Shown piece after piece: positions 34,917 through 46,608 of a stretch of 64,000 nt of DNA. The notes under the pieces are model-generated. The model was not told the origin of the DNA. It worked only from the letters and a program-made list of their open reading frames with translations, and searched no databases. The DNA comes from Hansfordia pulvinata (lineage: Eukaryota; Ascomycota; Sordariomycetes; Xylariales), in contig BJKQ01000013.1 of NCBI GenBank assembly GCA_006538405.1, positions 930,001 to 994,000 of the forward strand, written 5' to 3'. A program made the translations under genes and the position numbers. Position 1 is the first letter of the stretch, and each line of letters opens with the position of its first letter.

Positions 34917-37167
34917 TCAGGCCTCGACGAGGTTATCCTTGTCCCTACCGAGAACGTGTGAGCTCTCCAAGCGCTGTCATTTGAGGAGCTGCTCGCCCGG
35001 GCAAGAACTTACGGTAGTTCGTAGTCTGGCATGTAAAGGGACACTACCAGGGCAAGAGCCGAGCAGCCGACGGCTGTGTAGGTCATGTAGCAGAGCACCT
35101 CGGAGAACTTGGATCCCGAATTGACTGGTCAGCATCGATAGCAACGACGAGGCCTTGGGGAGAAATGACGATGGACCTACAGCGCTGCTGACCGCAGTCA
35201 CCACAGCCGGGTCCGCCCTGTCGACGGCGGCGTTGGTGATGGAATTGGCCAGCGACGACACCAACTCGGGCGTGGTGATGCCACCGAGGCTGCGCCAGAG
35301 TGCGGGCTCGAGTGTGTTGGTGTAGACGCCGCCCGCGATGCAGGCGCCAATGCTGCTGCCCACAAAGGCGAAGCACATGACGAGGGAGGTTACCTGTCCC
35401 ACAGTGGAAATCGAGCAAGTCAATGAGAAAGAACAAGGCATCGAAACTAGAATTGAAGTGGAAACAAATGAAGTCAAGCCCGTGTAGGGCGATCTACATG
35501 CTTCAGGAACGCACTCACCTGCGGCATCTCTCGGTGCGGCAACACAATCTGCGCCGGGATGAGGAGCGTGGTAGCAACCAGCCCGGACCCGATGCCCTGG
35601 ACTGCTTGAACTACGAAGAGTTCCGCGTACCCGCCCTCACCAATGCGAAGCCTCAGCATCACCCCATACCCGACCAGCCTCACCACCCCGCTGACGACCG
35701 CGACCCACTTATACCTGCGCGTCTGCGCCATCGCGAGGCCCGCGAGTATCGCAACTAGGCACTGTGAAACGCCACTGGTAAACTGCAGGAAGGTCGCGTC
35801 ACGGGCGCCCAGGCCGCGGGCCGCGGTCGATCAGGCGTACAGATAAGTGTGGGTGGCGCTGAAGCCGGCGTTGTCGAGGGCAATAAGCGCCAGGCTGGTG
35901 GTAATCGCCCGGTTGACGAAGTAGGCAGGGGGCATAATAGGTTCACGGGCGATGAAGTGCTCGTAGAGGGGAAGCAGGGGAAAGAGGAGAATGAAGCCCA
36001 GCGGGAGGAGGGCATCGATCCAGGGCGCGGACCATTGGGACGGGGTGGTGGATGCCAGGGTTAGGGGTAGGAGGAGGAGAGATAAGCCGGCAGTAAGCAG
36101 GTATGTACCGCCGAGATCGATCTGCGAGCAGAAGGCGTGGATGGATGGTTTGTTGGGTGCGGTGACGCTTTGCAGAGCGCGGGCTCGAAATTGATAGTAT
36201 AGGAGGGTTGTGATGATGAAGCTGGCGCAGAAGGGCATGAGGATGGCGAACATGCCGATGCCCCACCGCCAGCCGATGCCTGTGGCCGAGGTGACGCTCT
36301 CCACGATGAAGGCGGCAGTCCATGCTGTGACACGGGGAGTAGGATGAGATCATTACTCTCGGGGGGAAAATGAAAGAAAGGGGGTGGCTTACGCGTGATG
36401 AGGAACGGCCAGAAGGACAGACCAATCCTAAAAGCTCGCTACCGCGCGGTGGTGATGTCGGTAATGAAAATGTCGTTTATAGTATTCGTGCCTGACTGGC
36501 CTAGGCTGTAGAGCACGGTACCGCCGGCGTAGGCGCCGAAGCTGCGGGACGAGGCCATGAGGGCGTACGATACGACGTACATCGCGATGGTGAGTATGTA
36601 CGTCTGGCCGCGGCCGATAACACCTGACAGCTTAGCTATCGGCGGCTTGCAGACAGCGAAGATAATGGTACCCGCTGTGCTGAGGGTGGCGAGCTGTGAC
36701 AGGGCGTTAAAGTCGGACGTGGCATAGTTGCGGTAGATGTACGTCGTGCTGTTGTCCATTTCGCTGCCGACAGGTCAGCTTCATTATCAATTTCAAGGAC
36801 CAGCCCTGGACCGACGTACTAGATGACCATCACCAAACACAGACTTGCAGGATTGTTAGCATGGAGAACACGACAATGGAGAGGCAGTGAAAAGGCCAAG
36901 TCACCCAACAATAAGGAGCCACCGGCCGCTGTTGCCCCAGATGAACCGCGCGGTCTCGATGTTGTCTGCAGCAGACTGGCGCACTGGCTCCTGAAAATGC
37001 CCATCTTCGCCCAACCGTCCCAATTGCTCCTTGTACCTGTCCTTTCCTAAGCCGGGCCTCGTCGCCTCGGACCCGGATAGCGCCGGTGGTGGACGGCTCG
37101 GTGTCCCGGCGCCGACCACCGACATCAGCTCTGGGAACCTTACACTTCGCGTCAACGTGGGCGCCAT
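34917..37167 (-). pseudogene. ARN/Sit1-type siderophore-iron transporter (MFS) with two nonsense codons
   Basis: Exons are 37167-36905, 36843-36820 (24-bp micro-exon), 36763-36393, 36324-35519, 35393-35181, 35107-35013 and 34944-34917; every junction is in phase and the total is exactly 600 codons. Fourteen membrane segments are expected. Family landmarks: DNSTTYIYRNYATSDF after the first helix, AKLSGVIGRGQTYIL, SLGQSGTNTINDIFITDITT, a YKW loop after the central helices and a C-terminal MPDYELPDKDN. ARN/Sit1 members are proton symporters importing ferric siderophores at the plasma membrane or endosome. Two codons break it: TAG at 36439-36441, where the family has Trp (TTLRWR), and TGA at 35831-35833 after THTYLYA. 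The TAG fits a plus-strand CpA-to-TpA change. An upstream in-frame ATG at 37200 is an alternative start. The stop codon lies 204 bp from the RIP-mutated element. Read-through or sequence error cannot be excluded. Confidence 0.82.
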
Positions 37168-37200
37168 TTCGTTATCTTCATGTGTCGGTCTGTCTATCAT

Positions 37201-39051
37201 TGACTAACCATAGTCGAAAGACGACGACGGGGCAAAGACGAGTATCCTTGTTTTTCGGCAGCCAAGATCTTCGTGATGTGCTCAGAGAGAGTGCTATGAA
37301 CCCACGTCAAAAGAAGGTGCAGCGTGGGTACACACTGACTTTTTGTACCCGCTTACGAGTAAGAACATTTGCCGTTTCCATCCCGTATCAACGCGGCACG
37401 GCACGTGAAGGTTTAGCGCGCTGCCGCATTCCATTGACGACAGCGGCCGAGCGGCCTGGGCCGGCGATCGGGGATTGCGGAGGACGGGGGTCCACATGAA
37501 TCTCATTCGACCAGAAGAGCCCTCACGGTTCCACGCCGCAGCGACGTGAGGGTGCAGTCGATCGGACGGGGGTAGATCGTGCCTCTAGGTCGCGTCGAGC
37601 TTATCGCGGGGGATGGGTATCGGGGTCTCGACTTGTTCTGCTGCCGGACAGGGGAACAGGATAAGGGGCATCAGGACGTGGTATTGACCGGTAGCACGGC
37701 TCTCTCCCCGCTGATAAGCAGTTGTGAAGGGGTTTTTCGTAGCCGCCGTGGGCACCGTTGGACCAGGGTCATGTTGCTGAATGGCAAGACTGTCAGGTCT
37801 CACTCAGGTGTCAGTGGTAGGCGACGTGCGGCGTCAGTCTTGATTGCGAAGGGTCACCTGTGCGGTTTGATTTCACATAGGTGTATGACTTAATCATAGA
37901 GGGGCAATCCCTGCAACATCGGGGTATAGGTGTAAAGTGCTGCAAGGCTGAAGACGATGAAAAGCGGTTGTATGAGGGGATCAAGCCCGTGGACGGGGGT
38001 GTCGCGGTCGATCGTTTTGGTCATCCTGCCCTGTTCTTCAATGCCCCTCTTTCGGTCGCGCCTTCCATCTCAGCCATCTCGACCCCGGGCGGACACGCGT
38101 ACCAGCTGGAAGCTTCCTCCGCAGAACATCGGAAAGTTGACCACAGTAATTCCCAGGTATTGTTCTGCTGGTCGGTAGGTGCAGGTACCTTAACCTTTTT
38201 ACTTCTGGATCGAAGGGGTCGAATTTGCCTTGTTCTCATGCCACCGCCAAGGTACTCACCTACTATCCATGCACTCGAATATCAGGAGTCACGGCGGACA
38301 GCTGCATTTTCGCAGCAATCCACGATGCAGGGGGAACTCGGCAGAGCTTCCCTTCGACCCCGGGTAGCGACTTCCGCGCACTATCTCTGTTCCCTCGGTC
38401 GCACCTTCCCCATATATCTAGCACGTCAGCACGGTGCGCGGCGCAAGGCCGGAAGGGGGTGAGGTTTGCGCGAGGTCTCCCAGCTGTGCTACCCAGGACA
38501 CTGGATTGTGGACATGGATGGTATGAGTAAGGTACCTGGCCAGACTACCGGACTGTACGGACATTCAAGACATTGAAGCCCAGTCATAAGTCTTCCACGT
38601 TGTGCTAAAATTCAACGTTGACTAACACTGAAGGATCATGGAAGTCGTCTTGCAAGATGCTCGGGTGCTGGGAGTGAAAACGCAGCACTGGACATTGCAC
38701 ACCTCATCGAGAGATAGTTGCGCCAAGAGAAACCCTCAGCAGTGTCATTTGGTATGCAAGGCGGTTGGCTGAGCGGAGCGCAAGAGGAATAGCATCGCCA
38801 GGCCACATTGGCTGCCCCCTTCCTGTATCTGCGTTCGCAGGGCTGCCACAACGGCAAATAAGCAAAGAGCGAAGCACGAGCGCAGTCAGCTCAGGGTTCA
38901 TTGGTATGTGCAAAGTAATTATAAATTCTGATCATTAAGCGGTACGCGTATGCTCTACCTATCTATTGCTCTCATCGTCATTCGTAACCAATCGTCATGC
39001 CAACACGGACCCCAAGGAAAAAGGAAGGAAACTAAGAGGGCAGGCCGCTCA
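37201..39051. other. Intergenic region of intermediate GC, no gene seen
   Basis: About 1.85 kb upstream of the transporter. The longest ORF (37881-38462, plus) has no family resemblance and no codon bias like its neighbours, so I do not call it. GC content is visibly lower than in most of the window. Confidence 0.4.
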
Positions 39052-39767
39052 TTAGGCGACGGCGTGCATCTCGTACGGCTTGATGGTCGTCGTGACGGGC
39101 TGGCATTTGACGTTGCGGCTCGAGTAGATCTGGCCCATCTCCCAGTCGGGGTTCTCCCACGTCTCGTCGCTGCAGTCGAGCGTCAGGGTGGCGTTGCCGC
39201 TACCGGTGATGGTGGAGCTGGACAGGCACGGTCAGTACTTTATGTTCATCAAAATTTCCCACTTCTCAGGCGACGCGCCGGGGCAGCAGTGTGCTCGCAT
39301 AGGCAAAGAGGACGGGGGAGAAGGAGAAAAAAGAAGAAGAAAAAAACTTACATGGTGTTGGGGGCCTGGTCGCGGCAGGTCCAGCTGGAGGTGACGTCGA
39401 GGACGCCGCTGGGGCGGCTGAACTTGAACGAGGTGTCGCCGAGATCGGCGCCGTCCGGGGTCTTGCAGGCGTAGGTCTGGGTGCCGTAGAAGAAGTCCTG
39501 CAGCTGGCTGCTCTGCGCGGTGCACGAGGCCTTCTGGTCGAGCGCCGGGTTGGCGAGGGTGAAGTTGACGTAGCCCCAGCTGTTCTGGTGCGCCGGCGTG
39601 GTGAAGACGTAGCTGGCGTGGTAGTCGAAGGCCTCGACCGTCCACTCGAAGGAGCTGCCCGTCGACTGGGGCGTGCACCCCTCCGCGTCGCCGCGGGCGC
39701 CCAGGCCGAAGGGGACGGCGGTGGCCACGGGCAGGACGGCGGCGAGGGCGGTGATGAAAGAGTGCAT
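39052..39767 (-). CDS. Secreted AA1-like-domain protein, 193 aa, two exons
   Basis: Exons are 39767-39352 and 39217-39052 with a GTAAGT donor and CCAG acceptor, 194 codons with the stop. A signal peptide (MHSFITALAAVLPVATA) precedes a compact beta-rich domain with six cysteines. Distinctive stretches are FEWTVEAFDYHASYVFTTPA, HQNSWGYVNFTLANP, FFYGTQTYACKTPDG, WTCRD and ETWENPDWEMGQIYSSRNV. This pattern (WxVxxF, PAHQxSxG, xYxC, NPxW near the end) is how I remember the fungal proteins labelled AA1-like, named for the Alternaria allergen Alt a 1 fold; the match is from memory and moderate. They are extracellular and mostly without known function. One NAT and one NFT site could be glycosylated. 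The gene is isolated. Confidence 0.75.
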
Positions 39768-40535
39768 TGTGGGCGTTGAGAAGGAGAATGGAATGAGGAT
39801 GGAAGGGCCGTCGTGCAGAGATATAGTGGCACTTGGCTCGATATTTATTATGATTATGATTTGTTGTGATTGAGGTGGTGATGAGTGCAAGGCAGGCTTG
39901 AGAGGTGGTGATCTGCTTCTGGGAGTGTCGTACGTTGACGGGGAGCGCGGACCCGACGAGGTTTATATCGTGGGCGCCAACCTCGCCCAACCGCCGAGGC
40001 GGGCGCGAGAGCCTCTGCCGGCTTTTCCAGGTTTCCAGCTACAGAGCAAGCGAGCGATGAGAGAGTTGGGTATCCGCAGCACCGTCGCCTCGAGCTAGGC
40101 CAGGCCGACCCACGCGCGGAGGCAAAGCGTGGTCCCCAATCTTCAGAATGCCATCCATGGGACGTCGACGGGCGCCACGCCCATGCCACTGCACCACTGC
40201 TCGTATGCCGCCTAACCCAGAGCAGACGACACCAAAGACCCCGCCGACCGACCTACCTGACCATCCGTACCAAAACCCCGGCCCGGACCCTGATGATGAG
40301 TGGCGCGGGCGAGGGCGAAGACAAGGGCGAAGACGGGCAACAGCTCCGTGCCATGCGGTTCGACGACGACCGCACCACCGCCGCGTGACGTCGGTCAGGC
40401 AACATAGAGCAAGCCGGAGGGGCGATCGCCAGGCGGGCCCCGGCTCGCCAAGACCTCGTATTTCGCCTCCCCGCGCCTGTCCAGCCAGTCAGTCGTCCCA
40501 GTCCGCTTCGGGCGCGGGCGATCTGGAGAAGAGAG

Positions 40536-40572
<37 letters not shown>

Positions 40573-43400
40573 GAGAGAGGTTGGTCGGCACTTGAGTCCC
40601 TAGTGTGTGCTCGTGTTCCGCAGGGCCACGCCTATCCGTACGAGTACAGGCGTGCCAAGTGCGGGTACCCGTCCGTACTGACCGGCTCAGGTCTTGACTC
40701 GTGTGGTTGGTCCCCGTTCGATGCTCCCCGGGCTACTGGACGGATATGCGGGTTGGAAGCTGCCAACAACGCGACCACCGCCATCACGGGTATCGGCAGG
40801 ACGTCCCGCACTCGTATACGAGTAGGTAACTCCTCCCAGAGAGGCCGATCGACGCCCACGTCATGCCCGTGTGCAACCGGGATCGTGGCGTGGGACGGTC
40901 GGGCCTTTGTGCGCTGGCAACGATGGCGCCCGCCGCGGGGGAAGAACAGGCTTGAGAGGCTTGGGGAGCGAGGCAGCCCGGGCGCCGACGAGGAGAGCAA
41001 GGCGGCTGGAGGCCCGGACTGTCTGTTGTTTGAGTTAGGTCGAGGCTGAGCTGAGCAGCAGCTGGATCAACGCGCCCGCTGCTAGCCAGGTTAAAGCCTG
41101 GGTGTGTTCCCCCGGAATTCTGGCCCGTGAGGCTTATTAGGTTAGGTACGGTACGCAGCCAAGATACCAGTACTGGGGAGCCGTGAGGGATCGTGTCATG
41201 CGCCGCATCATCATCGTCACTCCACTCCCCTCTGCCTATACTCGTATCGCGCCGGGGACTACGCCTGTTCCCGTCCGCGGTCACCACTTCTCGTATGCCG
41301 CCTAACGCCGCCGACCGAGCACCCGGGGAGCCGGTCACGTAACATTCCTTCGATACGGCCCTCGCCCGGAGACTCGCTGCTGCCTTGGGTACCTTGGGTA
41401 CCTAAGTAAGTACGTACTCATTCTCACAACCTGCATGGCCGGCCAGCCACTCAGACCAGATCTTGGTGCTTTGCCGTTAAAGCCCTCAACCCCTGCGGTG
41501 GCGAGACAGAGAAGGGTAGAGAGAGATAGAGACCTGCTTGAACAACCTGCGATCGGGACTTGTCAAGTGCGGTTGCTAATAATAAACCCGGCGACTCAGA
41601 TCCAACCGTGGGGCCCGGCGCAGCGCCGCGGGAGTAACGTTGACTGAGAATGTGAGACCCCGCCGCCGTCAGGTTCCATGTCGCTGAACGCACGGATGGA
41701 TACTCGTACCTGCCGATGCAGCTGCATGCGCTTTATTTTTCTTTCCTTCTTCCTTTCTGTCTCGGTCTGTTCCGACGCCGTCAGCAAGGGCGCCGCAGAC
41801 TAAGGCTGTTTGGGCATGCCTCCCCCCTACTCGTAGTAGCTTGGCTGTTAACTAGTCTTCACAGCCCCCTCTTCCCCTCCCTCGGCCACGATTCTTGATC
41901 TCGGTCCTGTAAGTTGTAAGCCGTCTTTCTCGAGATGGGCGGCCATGGCTGAAAGGGGGGAGACTGGCCGGCCAATTGGGCCCCGGCACTCACGGCATTG
42001 CGTCAAGCCTCTTCGCTTATGCTGATCAGCCGCATACCTACTCGTACTCGTCGTGCCTTTGCTCAGTGATCAGTGAGTCCAGTGACGCGCCCTGGGGTCC
42101 TTGGGCAGATCGCCGGGGCGTCGGCTTTTCCGCAGGCCGAGCGGGCTTTGGGTTAGCGGCCGCTCGTTGCGCGTTCGAGTCCTTACCTCCTGATGACCCC
42201 AATGTTGTAGGAGACGGAGCACACGTTGACTGCCGGCATGCATCCATGTGGGCAGGGCCAGTCAGGTCGGGTGCCACGAGCAGCGCAAGCCGGGGTGGCA
42301 AAGACCCGTCCCACGCAGCGCGCCTCGGATGCAACGCAGCAGTGACGGCAGGCAGACAGGCAGACATACGATGCGCCTACTAACGCGCGCAGAGACATGG
42401 AGGCTCGCAGGCAGACGGGCGGAGTCCCCGTCAGGCGCGCGCCGCCGAGGCGAAAAAAGACCCCCAATCGGACCGTGGGAGTGGCAGTGGCAGTGGCAGC
42501 AGCACAGATGCCGTGTCTTCTCTCGCCACAGCCAGGAGAGGCAACCCTCCGACAAAGAAAAAAGGAGAATGAAAAAAAAAAAAAAAAGAACAAGGACCCT
42601 GCATTTGGCTCTGAAATCGCCACCCCCTTTTACTCGTACTGCGCGGGCCCGGCCCAGCTCGTTCGGCTCGGCTGGCCGTCGCACTGCCATAGCCAGAAGC
42701 GAGCTGTTACCATGCTCTTGCGAGTAGGCAATGTAGGTATTGATTACTGTGTAGATTGATTGCCCTGCTTGTCGGCCATCTGCGTTCCCATCAACCCGTG
42801 CCACATGCCAGTGGAGGCCGTGGGCGCAAAGCCACACATGCCCGCCGTCAGCCTCTGTGGGCTTTTGCACGGACTTGCGTGTGCCTCCGGTACTTACCTT
42901 AACTTGCCTTACGTGCTTACCTTACCTGCCTTATTCACGTGCAAGACAGATGGGGCAGAGGCAACAGATCGGCCCCGGTTCACCGCTGGCCTGAGAATCT
43001 CAGGATGGCGACTCGCAACCCCCGGCAAGGTAAGAGACAGAGACTTGTCATCGTGTCCGCCACCACCCGCCACCCATTCCCTGCCCGGGGCCACCGCAGT
43101 TGCCTTTGCGACGGCGACGTGGGTGCAGGGCCAAATCTCAAGAGTTTTTTAGTTTTTTTTTTTCAGGACTTTTTTTCAACTGCTCTCTCCGATGGGGGGT
43201 TTCTGAACTGCAAGGGTAGGAAATGCATGTATGGATTGTTGTGTTTGTTTTCGATCACTACCTACTACAACTCTGCTCCCCCAAAACGAGGCCTCCCTCC
43301 ATCAAGCCATTCTCACTTTGGGATTCCAGCCTCTCCTCCGCCATGCACCCTGGTGCCTCCACAGAGAGAAGAGTGGATTACAAGAGAACCCCCCACTCCC
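39768..43400. other. Intergenic region, no gene seen
   Basis: 3.6 kb of GC-rich sequence with a GA tract near 40529-40570, repeated TACC/GGTA boxes near 41136-41410 and 42890-42935, an A run near 42571-42586 and many ACTCGTA motifs (40638, 40810, 41239, 41701, 41830, 42039, 42633), including the perfect palindrome ACTCGTATACGAGT at 40810. Confidence 0.45.
40810..40823. repeat. Perfect 14-bp palindrome ACTCGTATACGAGT
   Basis: Two ACTCGTA half-sites face each other with no spacer. This is the most perfect member of the dispersed motif set described for 13.1-17.1 kb. Confidence 0.75.
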
Positions 43401-45160
43401 CTACAACTCGCCCCCTTCCCCCTCCCCGACGCAGACCCAGCTGGCGGCGCTGGCCACGTCCCCGGAGCCGCGGTACTCGAGCTGCCGCGGGTGCCGGCAC
43501 AGGTCGCGCGCCTGCCCGTTGCCCTCGGCGGCCAGCGTCTCGGGCGCGCGGCCCTCCTCGACCCACGCCACGACGGCGGCCAGCGGGTCCGACGGCGCCG
43601 GCCCCGCGCCCCCGAAGCAGTGCCCGACCCCGGGCGCCAGGAACAGCCGGTAAAAGTCGTCCGCCGTCTGTTTACCTCCGTCTGTGCCACCTCCACCCCC
43701 GTCTTTCGCTCCCGCTCCCGCTCCCGCTCCCGCTTCCCCTCTCTTCCTCCTACCTCCGGACTTGCTCCCGGCAGCAGCAGCAGCAGCAGAAGCAGTGGAA
43801 GTGGCGCTCCCGACGGCCTCCCAGTACTCGACCGAGCTGAGGAACGGGATCAGCTGGTCCGCGAGGCCGTGCCACGTCACCATCTTGCCGCCCGCCGCCC
43901 GGAACGCCGACAGGTCCGGCTCGTCCGTCGCCCACAGCCCGCCGAACTCCGCCACCGACTGCCGGAACAGCTCCGCGTACCGCGCGTACCCGATCGTGTC
44001 CAGGTCCAGGTCCGGGTCGCGCGTCAGGAAGTACCGGATCCAGCCCGCCCCGACGTTGAAGGGCTCCTCCCCGGCCTGCGGGGCGAGGTCGGCCCCGGCA
44101 CCAGCCCGTGCCACAGCCTCTCGCCCGTCGCCTCGTCCCGCGGCCCGTCGCGGATCAGGTTCCAGGCCTCGGCGTCCGCGGCGCTGATGGTCACCTGTCC
44201 CTCCTCCTCCTCCTCCTCCGTGGGGATAGAGGTAGTGTCGTTGTTCGTGCACGGGAAGCTCTTGCCGACGAGGTCCCGCGCGTCAAAGGCGCACTGCAAG
44301 GGGCGCCCGACGAGCCCGTCGCGCGCGCCGTCCAGCCCGTCGCACGCCGCGATGCTGGCGTTGGTCAGCGCCGCGAGCGCGCACGCGCCCGCGAGCCGCC
44401 CGCCGTCGTGCTGCGTCTGCACGACGTGCGGCCAGAAGTCCCCCGGGACCAGCCGGTCCCAGTGCGCGGCGGGCGCCTCGGCCAGGATCCCGTCCCAGTC
44501 GAGCGGGTACCTCTGCGCCCCGCTGAGCCCCTGCCGCCCGCCCGTGCTGCACCCGGACCAGTAGCTGTGGTGCGCGCCCCCTCCGCCGTAGTACCGCTCC
44601 GCGACCTGCTTGCCGATGGCCGCCATCTCGTGCGCGCTGAGGTGCACAAAGTTGCGCACCAGCTGCTCGTCGCCCGCCCACTGCTCCGGGTGGCCCCCCG
44701 TGCTGGCCTCGTCGGGCCCGCCGACCCCGGCGTCCGTCGACGCCGCCGCGTATCCCCGGGCCACGGCCGGGCCCAGCGCCGCGTCGAAGTAGCCCGCCAG
44801 GAACCCCCCGCCGCCCGTGCCCAGGAACCGCCCGTTCCAGTCCGCCGCCGACAGCGGCAGCCACACCGCCGTGCGCACCGCGTCGCCCGCCTCCCCGTGC
44901 GTCGCGTACACCTCCACCGCGCAGATGTCCACCGTCCCCGCCGCACCCGTCGCCGACGATGCCCCCTCGTAGGCCACGCCCCGCCGCTCCGTCGCCGTCA
45001 CGTTGAGCACGGTGGAGCCCGGCGGCGGGTCGATGCTCGTCAGCTCGGAGCAGGGCGTCTTCTGGGCCCCGGCGGCCGTGGCTAGGAGGAGGAGGAAGGC
45101 GAGGAGGCGGGGCAGGGCAGCGGTGGCCCAGGGCCGCATCGCGGGGGACGGGGTCCTCAT
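43401..45160 (-). CDS. Tannase/feruloyl esterase family secreted esterase, about 586 aa, one-base frameshift
   Basis: One long exon starts at 45160 (or 45139) with a signal peptide (ALPRLLAFLLLLATAAGAQ). The tannase fold is complete: CSTGGRQGL carries the nucleophile Ser (about residue 205), the C-terminal half supplies Asp in WHGLADQLIPF and His in GVGHCFGG, and cysteines flank Ser and His as in the CS-D-HC arrangement. It ends with ...YRGSGDVASAASWVCV, the usual family finish. These secreted enzymes hydrolyse gallate or ferulate esters in plant material; which one applies is not decided by sequence. The frame breaks at the CCCC run 44093-44096 (GGGG in the gene): upstream, ...LWHGLVPG; downstream, one frame over, ADLAPQAGEEPFNV. 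One more base in the run would restore a single ORF. A Ser/Ala/Gly-rich insertion lies between the catalytic Asp and His. Confidence 0.8.
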
Positions 45161-46608
45161 TGTTCGTTCGTGGCTGGTGCGCGTGATCCAAGAATTTGTG
45201 ATTGTGTGTGTGTGTGTGTGTGTGCGTGTGGGTGTGTGTGTGGGGGTAAGTGGAAAAGGGGGGATGGATGTGTGGTGTTGTACGAGTGTGCACTCTGGAC
45301 AGCGCGAAGTGCCTCGCTTCGCTCCGACCTGGACCATCAAGCCCGAACTGGAGCGCCGGGTGGTCCTGTTCTATGGTCTTTATAGGTGTAGGTATCCCCA
45401 AGTGCTACACGAGTATGTGATAATTCCGAGGGTCCGGGGGCGGGGCCGCCCCCCCACCCCCCGCCACGATCGCAGCTGATCGACGTCGTCGCCCCAGAAG
45501 AGCTACGAGTAAAATCATGAGCTACCACCTCCTCGTACCACCCACCCCGGCACTCTCCCGGGGAAAACGCACATGCAGGGCGGCCGCTACCCCCCAGGGG
45601 CCGCGTCGTCACACTGCAGCCAAAAAGACGAGGGTGTCAGCACAATAACGAGGGCGCGCCCACGTACGTTCCGTCTCATTTCCGCGCCGATGGCGGTTTG
45701 TTTGTTTGTTATGGGGTCCCCACCGTTGCTTCCGGTCGTACTAACTAGTCGGCGGGACAGGCGGGTGCTGCGTTCGTGCGTGCGTGCGTCCGGGGGAGGG
45801 GGGATCCGCGGCACGGCTCTTTTGCGCGCCAAGCTTCTCAAGACCCAGGGGGCGGCTTCGGCTCTGTTTCCTCTGGTCCTCGATAAAAGCGACGCACGCT
45901 TACGCGAGGGCCAGGGTCAGGGTATCGCGGGTGGTATCTCGTAGGTGGTAGGTAATGTGCGAGTATATTGCGTGTTACCGAACCGCCTCCTTGTCCGGGG
46001 TTTTTCATCGAGGCCCGCTCCCATGTGCCCCCGCCCTTCGCCCCCCTCGCCCGGTCCCCGGCCCCTCGCTCGGAGGAGCAAACGTGTTTGTTTGTAAGCA
46101 CGCCAAGGGGACACGGAGCGATATAGTTCCCTGAAATGTCGGCAGTTCCCGCGGCTGTCAGCCACGTGCGCCGAGCGCGCACGGTCAACATTGTCGACAA
46201 AAACTCACGCAGAGAGAATGGCCTGCGTGGGGCAGACAGCGGACAGTGAGGCAGGTTCCGTGACGACGATTGCGGCGTCTCCCCGCGGGTTCGCGAAGCG
46301 GCGTGCGTTCGCCAGCCGTGGGCGCGGAGGACGTTGCACTGCGTCGCGGGGTCCGGGGCCGGCGGGAGAGGCTGTGTGTCCGCTTCGACAGCCGTCACGG
46401 TGTTTTCTGTCTACCTATCCTACCCGCCCGCAGCGTCAGGGGCTACACCCGGCTCGGATTGCGCGATAGTCGGTGTGATGCCCATCATTGTGGATTTGTC
46501 ATCCGTGGGCAGAGTGCCAAAACAAAATATTAAAAGAAGGAGAAAAGATGCCCGGTACCGATAGCCATGGAAAGTCACGGTAGGATTAATAATGATCATG
46601 ATATGTCA
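45161..46608. other. Intergenic, no gene seen
   Basis: A GT tract near 45204-45245 lies just upstream of the esterase start (CA on the coding strand). The remainder shows no supported coding sequence. Confidence 0.5.

Noticed and set aside
37881..38462. 193-aa ORF upstream of the transporter
   Set aside because: No family resemblance, no coding-type third-position bias and no splice or start context; treated as chance.
42150..42195. tRNA-like B box (GCGTTCGAGTCC)
   Set aside because: No acceptor stem, anticodon arm or A box can be arranged around it. No other tRNA could be recognised in the window.
43670..43790. Possible intron in the tannase gene (GTAGGA...AAACAG on the minus strand)
   Set aside because: Removing it would shift the frame and break the link to the catalytic His, so the Ser/Gly-rich segment is kept as a coding insertion.
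44108..45085. 325-aa plus-strand ORF opposite the tannase gene
   Set aside because: An antisense shadow produced by high GC; its composition is Arg/Val/Pro-rich with no recognisable domain.
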